Of a stretch of DNA of 5,014 bases, positions 1 through 5,014 are shown one piece after another; positions within the stretch are counted from its first letter, which is position 1; the number at the start of each line of letters is the position of its first letter. This DNA comes from Candidatus Omnitrophota bacterium. GTDB lineage: Bacteria; Omnitrophota; Gorgyraeia; Zapsychrales; JANLHA01. The notes below the pieces were generated by a model, which was not told the DNA's origin, did no database searches, and saw only the letters and a list, made by a program, of their open reading frames with translations. The stretch lies in contig JAHFFS010000118.1 of assembly GCA_023247815.1 (NCBI GenBank), positions 1 through 5,014 on the forward strand, in the 5' to 3' direction. The translations under genes and the position numbers were made by a program.

Positions 1-510
1 GAAAGGAACAAAAAGAGTTTGGAATATGACGCGGCATTTTCAATAGGCAAAGATATCAAGAAACGTTTTAGAAATTATCATCTCAGCGCTGAGCAGGTTA
101 AAAATGATTTAGCGGGGATTTTTCGCGGAGCGTTGGGTTTGGCCGATATGATCCTTTGGTGGACGCTCATCGGGCTGGCCTTGGCCAGCCTGGCCGGGGC
201 TTATGTACCGTCGGGGATTTTTCAACACTATATGGGGCCAACCTTTTTGGGGATGCTGGTGACCCTTGGAGTCGCGACGGTCATTGAGGTCTGTTCGGAA
301 GGGACCGCACCGCTGGCTTTTGAAATTTTTCGGCAGACTGGGGCGCTGGGCAACAGTTTTGTGTTTTTGATGGCCGGTGTCGCGACCGATTATACGGAGA
401 TCGGTATCCTTTGGCAGAACATTGGCCGTCGGACAGCCATTTTACTGCCGGTGATCACTGTCCCGCAGATCCTATTTTGGGGAGTGATCGCAAACAGCAT
501 TTTTAAATGA
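1..510 (+). CDS. C-terminal part of an ArsP/UPF0718-type multi-pass permease (5' end outside window)
   Basis: The frame is open from the first base to the TGA at 508-510, giving 169 residues, so the gene starts upstream; the TTG at 19 is an internal codon and not a credible start. After a charged loop (about visible residues 10-40) come hydrophobic segments at roughly 41-67, 77-97, 110-130 and 143-168, consistent with the second half of a polytopic inner-membrane protein. The segment around visible residues 95-107 (VIEVCSEGTAPLAFE, then RQTGALGN) and the following FLMAGVATDYTE resemble the conserved half-repeat of the predicted permease family PF03773 (ArsP_1/DUF318), in which a Cys-Ser-x-Gly-x-x-Pro-Leu-like loop precedes a Gly-rich helix. 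ArsP members export trivalent organoarsenicals, but many homologues have unknown substrates and no ars gene is visible here, so I assign no substrate. The family is usually 300-400 residues, so about half is missing. The next gene begins 100 bases downstream on the same strand. Confidence 0.8.
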   Translation, partial: ERNKKSLEYDAAFSIGKDIKKRFRNYHLSAEQVKNDLAGIFRGALGLADMILWWTLIGLALASLAGAYVPSGIFQHYMGPTFLGMLVTLGVATVIEVCSEGTAPLAFEIFRQTGALGNSFVFLMAGVATDYTEIGILWQNIGRRTAILLPVITVPQILFWGVIANSIFK

Positions 511-600
511 AATATTTTTTTGTCATGCTTTCACATTGAAAGGTGAAGCGAGATGCTGAATATGCTTTTAAGAAAATTAAAAGAAGTCTTATCATAAAAT

Positions 601-605
601 AGGAG
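601..605 (+). promoter_or_regulatory. Ribosome binding site of the YceI-like gene
   Basis: AGGAG lies five bases before the ATG at 611, a good Shine-Dalgarno match and spacing. It fixes the start, which also begins a well-formed signal peptide. Confidence 0.75.
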
Positions 606-610
606 AGCAC

Positions 611-682
611 ATGAAATCGAGTTTTTTGAGAACACTTGCTTGCAGTTTTTTTCTCATTTCTGTCTACCCAATGGCTTTTGCC
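611..682 (+). other. Signal peptide of the YceI-like protein
   Basis: Residues 1-24 have a short basic n-region (MKSSFLR), a hydrophobic core rich in Phe, Leu and Ile, and the cleavage motif AFA before Gln25. There is no lipobox: Cys11 lies inside the core and is not preceded by a Leu-x-Gly/Ala pattern near a cleavage site, so a soluble periplasmic protein is more likely than a lipoprotein. Confidence 0.8.
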
Positions 683-1381
683 CAGACCCCGACTCCGGAA
701 CATTTTTATAATGATCCCGTCAACATCAATGCCGACCCTAGTTATGTGCCGGGGGATTATCTGATGGATGACACCAATGACGCGAGGACTTATTATCAAA
801 TCAAAAAGGAAGATATCACAAAATCGATTGATCCTTTGTCCGGAAACGCGGCTTTCAGCTTAGATCTCGGTGAGATATCCTTTAAAACCATTAAAAATGA
901 GTCGGCGGAGGTGCTGGGTTACTTTCGTAATTATTTTGGTGTTGTCCAGCACACCGAAAAGGGTTTTGGAAAAATACGTTTGCTCATTGATATCAATTCA
1001 TTGGATACGGCAGTGCCTGGACGGAACAATCGGATTTTGAAGCTTTTTTTTCAAAGCATGAAACCAGAGTTAGGGACCGCGGAAGTTGTCTTCGACAGCT
1101 TTGACGGACAGGGTAAGAGTTTGGCCGAGTTTAACGATGGCCAAGCTCACTCACTTGAGGCCACGGGTAAGGTCATTCTTAATGGAACGTCGCAGAAGAT
1201 TTCAGCAATTTTGAACGTTACAAAAAATAATGATGCGTGGAAGATCGAAACCCAGGAGCCCATCAGTCTGCTCATTTCTGATTTCAATTTCGGTGATCGG
1301 CCGTATATTTTGATGAAAGAATGCAATCACAAAGCGATCGGTAATCATGTAACCGTGAAATCGACGCTGTATTTAAAATAA
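611..1381 (+). CDS. Exported YceI-like domain protein
   Basis: This complete gene encodes 256 residues. Residues 1-24 form a Sec signal peptide: Lys2 and Arg7, then a hydrophobic core, then AFA cut before Gln25, so the product is probably periplasmic. Residues 25-78 are a polar, Asp/Asn/Tyr/Pro-rich stretch that I do not recognise. From about 79 to 256 the pattern matches the YceI lipocalin-like beta-barrel family (PF04264): a strand with FKTIKN, then AEVLGYFRNYFG (99-110), then IDINSLDT (126-133) followed by an Arg-containing stretch and LFF (145-147), then a GKVILNG-type strand and a C-terminal strand ending in HVTVKSTLYLK. YceI proteins bind isoprenoid-type or other hydrophobic ligands; the ligand here cannot be told from sequence. 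Cys238 and His240 near the C-terminus are the only notable polar residues in the last strands. The start is supported by AGGAG at 601-605. The gene follows the permease by 100 bases and is closed by the hairpin at 1394-1440. The family call is fairly secure; the biological role is unknown. Confidence 0.8.
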   Translation: MKSSFLRTLACSFFLISVYPMAFAQTPTPEHFYNDPVNINADPSYVPGDYLMDDTNDARTYYQIKKEDITKSIDPLSGNAAFSLDLGEISFKTIKNESAEVLGYFRNYFGVVQHTEKGFGKIRLLIDINSLDTAVPGRNNRILKLFFQSMKPELGTAEVVFDSFDGQGKSLAEFNDGQAHSLEATGKVILNGTSQKISAILNVTKNNDAWKIETQEPISLLISDFNFGDRPYILMKECNHKAIGNHVTVKSTLYLK

Positions 1382-1393
1382 TTTTTATTGACC

Positions 1394-1440
1394 GACCCCG
1401 TAGGTCCACCCCGTAGGTGGACCTACGGGGTCTTTTTTTT
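1394..1440 (+). terminator. Intrinsic terminator after the YceI-like gene
   Basis: A perfect 17-bp inverted repeat (arms 1394-1410 and 1416-1432) encloses a five-base loop (CCGTA) and is followed directly by eight T residues (1433-1440). The stem starts 12 bases after the stop codon. The opposite strand has no T-tract after the stem, so it should terminate plus-strand transcription only. The hairpin is built from three copies of one 11-base word, ACCCCGTAGGT: direct at 1395-1405 and 1408-1418, inverted at 1421-1431. This suggests it derives from a repeat unit. Confidence 0.92.
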
Positions 1441-1450
1441 AAAACGGCGC

Positions 1451-1479
1451 TTGACAATGGTTTGATTAGACATTAGTAT
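1451..1479 (+). promoter_or_regulatory. Sigma70-type promoter for the long exported protein
   Basis: A perfect -35 box TTGACA (1451-1456) is separated by the optimal 17 bases from TAGTAT (1474-1479), which matches four of six positions of the -10 consensus. It lies just after the terminator and before the ATG at 1524, predicting transcription from about 1486 and a leader of some 38 bases. The position between a terminator and the next gene supports it; it has not been tested. Confidence 0.6.
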
Positions 1480-1523
1480 TTCCTTCATATTTTATCCATC
1501 CTTTTACGCAAGATGTAGTAGTC

Positions 1524-1619
1524 ATGAAAGCATTAAAGAGAGTTCATAAGTCCCTGTCCTTTGTTTTCGTCGCAACATTCATTTTTCATCAGTTGATGTC
1601 TCCCGTCGCTGTTTACGCC
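1524..1619 (+). other. Signal peptide of the long protein
   Basis: Residues 1-32 carry a basic n-region (Lys2, Lys5, Arg6, His8, Lys9), a hydrophobic core (about 11-21), a helix-breaking Pro27 and the cleavage motif VYA before Gln33. This indicates Sec export. The Ala-Gln junction is the same as that predicted for the YceI-like protein upstream. Confidence 0.85.
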
Positions 1620-4600
1620 CAGAGTCTGACTGCGCTGAATCTCCCGCAGCCAGGCTCCATGCTGCAGCAGAGTCCGGTTTTTGTTCCCACCATGCTCAAA
1701 GGAATGCGCGTTCATCCCGAGGACCCGTTTCGGTTTGATTTCATCATTGACAGCGGTAACAGCCCATTGAAACCAAAAGACCTGCAAACAGAGAGTGAGC
1801 GGCTGATCAAATATTTTCTTACCTCTTTGACCATCCCACAGGATGACTTGTGGGTGAACCTTTCGCCTTACGAGAAGACCCGGGTGATCCCATCGGCCTT
1901 AGGACAGACCGAGATGGGTCGTGATTTTTTGGCCCAGGACTACATTTTGAAACAGTTCACCGCTTCCTTAATATACCCGGAACGTGATTTGGGAAAGGTT
2001 TTTTGGCAAAAGGTTTATCAGCAGGCGTATGAAAGATTTGGCACGACCAATATTCCGGTGAACACTTTTAACAAGGTATGGATTTTGCCGGATAAGGCAA
2101 CGGTTTTTGAAAATGGCGATTCGGTCTTTGTCGTGGAGAGCCGGTTGAAGGTGATGATGGATGAAGATTATCTTGCCTTAGAGAAAAATCAGAATAAGCC
2201 AGCCGGGAATCAGCAGTCTTTGAAATCGGACGGGCATAAAAATTTCAGCGATTTGTCAACGATGGTGATGCGGGAAATTATTTTGCCGCAAATCGAAAAG
2301 GAAGTCAATGAGGGGCAAAATTTCGCGCCACTGCGCCAGATTTTTCAGTCGTTGATCCTTGCCAAGTGGTATCGCGAGACGCTGACCTCGAGTGTGCTCA
2401 CCCGAACGTATGTCAATCGAAACAAGATTTTAGGCGTTGACCTGGCAGACAAGCAGATCAAAGGGCAAATTTACGAACAATATGTCAAGGCCTATCAAAA
2501 AGGGGTTTTCAATTTTGTTAAAGAAGAATTTGACCCTGCCCAACAGACCCAGGTGCCTCGCAAATATTTTTCTGGTGGAATTGAAAGATTAATGAATTTT
2601 TCTCTTGATCGGACGAGTAATCCATCAAGCCTGAAGGGGAAAGTCGGGCAATGGTTTGTCGCGGTGGTCAGGGCGATGCAAAGGACAGCAGGAAGCAATC
2701 CACCGAATGAACAAGGCTATTCGTTGAGTGATATGATTCGCGCAAGTGCGGTGGGCATTTTTAGCCGAGCGCTTGAGCGGTTAAAGCAGCCGTTCTTGAA
2801 GCCTTTGGTTTCGGCGGGGCTTATCGGGATTTTAATGCAGCCGAACATCAGTTCGGGAAGTCCTTCCCAGGATGAGCTTGCGGACGATCAAGGGCCCAAG
2901 GTCGAAGCGGTACAAGTTTTCCGGATCAATGGGCGTACTATTAAAAATATCGACGATGAAATCCGGAAGCAGCTGATGAAATTAGGCAAAGATGACGAAT
3001 TCAATAGAAAAATGGCAGTGGAAGATCTCAATCAAATCATCTGGCTTTTGAACAATGACTCGCAAGCGAAAAAAGATGCCGTTCAAGCGATTTTGAAAAC
3101 GGCCTTAACGCACCCTTATGAATTGCGTCCATTGATTGAGGGGATGAAGAAGGATTTTTTCAAGACAGTTGAAAATCTCGATGGGCTTTTGGAATTTGCC
3201 CAGGGTTTTTCCTCGCCTGATCTTGCATTGTTAAAAATTCTCTATTTAACCAACCAGCCACCGGTTTCTGGAAATGCTGAGCCCTTGACGATCATGGAAG
3301 GCTTGCGCAATCAAACAATACAAAAAGATGTCTCGGAAGTTTTTAATGATCTCATGGTCAAGGACGCTCTTAAAGCTCTTAATGGCTGGACTGTGGCTGA
3401 TTTATTGAGCACAGTCAGGATCATATCGTGGGTGGCTGTGGATAACACGAAAGGAATGTTGGATTCGGGGCGGCAACTGAAAGAATTGACCGAAGAGCTT
3501 CGCTTAGTCGAATTGGCCCGTTGGTCAACCGCAATCAAACTTTTGGTTGCACAAAAGGATATTAAAGCAACTGATTTTCCAGAAACCCTTGAGGTGGATT
3601 TCGGGACTTTGGGAAAGGTCTTAGTGGAAATGCCTGTCCTTATGTTTGACCTGGACGACGAAGTCGGCTTATCATTGATAAAACAGCAATTCCCTAATCG
3701 ATTTTCCTCTGTCAATTCTGCTTTGAAAGAAGTCAAGAATTGGCAGGAAAAGTTGAGTGAGGGAAATGCGATTGAAATCCTTGTTAAGGATTTGTCGAGC
3801 AGTGATTTCAAGGTTCGCTATCAGGCGCTGGTTCTTTTAAAACATTTTAAATCAATCTCTCTTTCTGCGGAACAGCTAGCGAAAGTTGTTGCTGTTATTC
3901 AGAGCAACAACTATTGGCTTCAGGAACTTAGCTTCGGACTTTTGCTCCATGATTCGTCTGGATCGTTGCAGGCGCTTGAAGGGCTCGCGACATCGCAATT
4001 TTCAACCATAAGAGATTTAGCTGTTGACGCGTTGGAACAGCGAGGAGCGATTAACCAATTGGCACATTTGGTTGGTACGTCAAAATCCGAGAGCACCCAA
4101 AGAAATGCGATCCATAGATTGGCTCGTATGGGAAAGCCAGCGTTGGTTTTGGCAGCCCAGGATTCCCAAGCGTTGGAAAGGATCATTCTTTATTTCATTG
4201 ATAAACGCGATGATGTTTGGCTGGCGTATTTGTTGGATGAAGATAGTATTCGGCTTTCAGTTTTGAGTGTCCTATTATCAGCAAAAAGTGATAGGGTGCT
4301 TTCTTACTTCGCGCAATGGATGGAGGCGCCGCCTTTAGGAAATGACATCCTTTCCGGTCTGCTCAGCTTAGGGCCAAACGCGTTTTCCGTGGTAGCTCAT
4401 CTTTATGGCAACGGAAAAGTGACGGTCCAGGAAATCCTGCAATTTGGCAGCAAAGCTTATCCTTGTTTACTTCATCTGCTTGGTTTGGAAAGTGTGGGAG
4501 GGGATGTCCTTAAAGACATTCTTGAGCATGACCAACCGCCTTACGTGGTTTTACAGCAGGCGGTTTCTGATCCGGCTTTACGCGGCAAAATCATTGCCGG

Positions 4601-5014
4601 TTTGATTGCTCTTGGAAAACCCGCCTGGAAGGTTCTGCCATATTTGTTCGAGGACGGAGTATATCGTCATTTTTTCGTTATTGATTTGGTTAAGCATGGT
4701 GAGAGATCGTTTCCTTTTATTCAGAATTTGGTGGAAAACAGCACGTATCGAAAAGATGTTTTATTGAGCCTGTTGATTCTTAAAGAGAACGCTTATCCGC
4801 ATTTGATTTTTTTGCTGAAAAATGAGGCATTGAGAAAGTCGGTCGTCGCTGATTTGATTTCTATGGCGGAAGACGTCAATGAATTTATCGCCTTTTTGCT
4901 GCAGCAGGAGGAATGGAGGGACATCATCTTATCTGATCTTGCGGATTTAGGAAATGCCGCAATTCCATTATTGAGAGATTTGTTGGGATTGCCGGTTGGT
5001 TTGAATATCATCGA
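1524..5014 (+). CDS. Very long exported protein with a conserved N-terminal block and C-terminal HEAT-like solenoid (3' end outside window)
   Basis: The frame runs from ATG 1524 to the window edge without a stop: 1163 full codons plus two bases. The start is well fixed: an in-frame stop lies at 1467-1469, no ATG, GTG or TTG falls between it and 1524, and ATG 1524 opens a signal peptide (residues 1-32). Residues about 50-360 look like one conserved block, with GMRVHPEDPF (60-69), ALGQTEMGRD (125-134), TTNIPVNTFNKVW (174-186), a polar insert (about 220-246), NFAPLRQIF (266-274) and YFSGG (348-352). I recall similar blocks in large uncharacterised Omnitrophota proteins but know no function. A short hydrophobic stretch (423-438) and a Ser/Asp-rich linker (440-459) lead to a helical middle (about 460-749). 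From about 750 onward there are HEAT-like helical pairs. No catalytic motif is evident, and there is a single Cys (981). A binding or scaffolding role in the envelope is inference. The gene has its own promoter but no clear Shine-Dalgarno sequence. Confidence 0.88.
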   Translation, partial: MKALKRVHKSLSFVFVATFIFHQLMSPVAVYAQSLTALNLPQPGSMLQQSPVFVPTMLKGMRVHPEDPFRFDFIIDSGNSPLKPKDLQTESERLIKYFLTSLTIPQDDLWVNLSPYEKTRVIPSALGQTEMGRDFLAQDYILKQFTASLIYPERDLGKVFWQKVYQQAYERFGTTNIPVNTFNKVWILPDKATVFENGDSVFVVESRLKVMMDEDYLALEKNQNKPAGNQQSLKSDGHKNFSDLSTMVMREIILPQIEKEVNEGQNFAPLRQIFQSLILAKWYRETLTSSVLTRTYVNRNKILGVDLADKQIKGQIYEQYVKAYQKGVFNFVKEEFDPAQQTQVPRKYFSGGIERLMNFSLDRTSNPSSLKGKVGQWFVAVVRAMQRTAGSNPPNEQGYSLSDMIRASAVGIFSRALERLKQPFLKPLVSAGLIGILMQPNISSGSPSQDELADDQGPKVEAVQVFRINGRTIKNIDDEIRKQLMKLGKDDEFNRKMAVEDLNQIIWLLNNDSQAKKDAVQAILKTALTHPYELRPLIEGMKKDFFKTVENLDGLLEFAQGFSSPDLALLKILYLTNQPPVSGNAEPLTIMEGLRNQTIQKDVSEVFNDLMVKDALKALNGWTVADLLSTVRIISWVAVDNTKGMLDSGRQLKELTEELRLVELARWSTAIKLLVAQKDIKATDFPETLEVDFGTLGKVLVEMPVLMFDLDDEVGLSLIKQQFPNRFSSVNSALKEVKNWQEKLSEGNAIEILVKDLSSSDFKVRYQALVLLKHFKSISLSAEQLAKVVAVIQSNNYWLQELSFGLLLHDSSGSLQALEGLATSQFSTIRDLAVDALEQRGAINQLAHLVGTSKSESTQRNAIHRLARMGKPALVLAAQDSQALERIILYFIDKRDDVWLAYLLDEDSIRLSVLSVLLSAKSDRVLSYFAQWMEAPPLGNDILSGLLSLGPNAFSVVAHLYGNGKVTVQEILQFGSKAYPCLLHLLGLESVGGDVLKDILEHDQPPYVVLQQAVSDPALRGKIIAGLIALGKPAWKVLPYLFEDGVYRHFFVIDLVKHGERSFPFIQNLVENSTYRKDVLLSLLILKENAYPHLIFLLKNEALRKSVVADLISMAEDVNEFIAFLLQQEEWRDIILSDLADLGNAAIPLLRDLLGLPVGLNII
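3771..5014 (+). repeat. Tandem HEAT-like repeats encoded in the long gene
   Basis: From residue 750 to the window edge the protein is a series of amphipathic helix pairs. Helix-B starts can be placed at about residues 765, 800, 830, 860, 886, 910, 939, 967, 992, 1020, 1048, 1076, 1104 and 1132, roughly 14 repeats. Early ones show the VRYQAL and IRDLAVDAL patterns typical of PBS-lyase/HEAT_2 repeats. From residue 978 the spacing is exactly 28 residues: units begin at 978, 1006, 1034, 1062, 1090, 1118 and 1146. In this register, position +1 is usually aromatic (Tyr979, Tyr1007, Trp1035, Phe1063, Tyr1091), +4 and +7 are mostly Leu or Ile, and +14 is Arg in five units running (1020, 1048, 1076, 1104, 1132). 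The repeats are diverged at DNA level, so this is a protein repeat and not a recent DNA duplication. HEAT solenoids usually bind proteins or other ligands along their inner surface. Confidence 0.8.

Noticed and set aside
498..521. Possible terminator at the end of the permease gene
   Set aside because: There is a T-run at 514-521, but the only inverted repeat before it is a five-base AT-rich pair with a two-base loop, too weak to be a convincing terminator.
528..550. Hairpin between the permease and the YceI-like gene
   Set aside because: The arms GC(T)TTCAC and GTGAAGC can pair with one bulged base around an eight-base loop, but no T-tract follows and the stem is short.
536..566. Possible promoter for the YceI-like gene (TTGAAA and TATGCT)
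   Set aside because: The boxes are 19 bases apart and the -10 box is only a four-of-six match, so it is not better than chance in AT-rich DNA.
503..799. A 98-codon frame on the minus strand
   Set aside because: It overlaps the intergenic gap and the signal-peptide region of the YceI-like gene, lacks a family pattern, and conflicts with a well-supported gene.
1533..1787. An 84-codon minus-strand frame
   Set aside because: It is antisense to the signal peptide and conserved N-terminal block of the long protein and shows no motif of its own.
3311..3811. A 166-codon frame on the minus strand
   Set aside because: It lies wholly inside the long plus-strand gene, is Ser/Thr/Lys-rich with no recognisable motif, and looks like an antisense shadow of that coding frame.
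4024..4266. An 80-codon plus-strand frame
   Set aside because: It is out of frame inside the long gene, Trp/Arg-rich and low in plausibility, while the main frame there shows clear HEAT-like repeats.

Overview
The window carries three plus-strand genes and no RNA genes, mobile elements or CRISPR arrays that I can see. From left to right it holds the 3' end of a multi-pass permease (1-510), a complete exported YceI-like protein (611-1381), a strong intrinsic terminator (1394-1440), a sigma70-type promoter (1451-1479), and a very long secreted protein that begins at 1524 and runs off the right edge without a stop. That last gene fills about 70% of the window: 1163 codons are visible.

The organism is probably a Gram-negative-type, uncultivated bacterium. 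Two of the three products have Sec signal peptides cut at Ala-Gln, and YceI proteins are typically periplasmic. The N-terminal block of the long protein resembles, from memory, a family of large uncharacterised exported proteins that recurs in Candidatus Omnitrophota (OP3) genomes. The Omnitrophota placement is an inference and was not tested by a search.

Layout: the permease and the YceI-like gene are co-directional and 100 bases apart, with no convincing terminator between them, so read-through is possible. The perfect 17-bp hairpin plus T-tract after the YceI gene ends that unit. The long gene then has its own promoter, and I see no functional link between it and the two upstream genes.

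The most interesting object is the long protein. It has a signal peptide, a conserved N-terminal block (about residues 50-360), a polar linker (about 440-459), a mostly helical middle, and from about residue 750 to the edge a tandem HEAT-like alpha-solenoid. The last seven repeats follow an exact 28-residue register, five of them with an Arg at the same position. Its function is unknown; the architecture suggests an envelope or extracellular binding scaffold.
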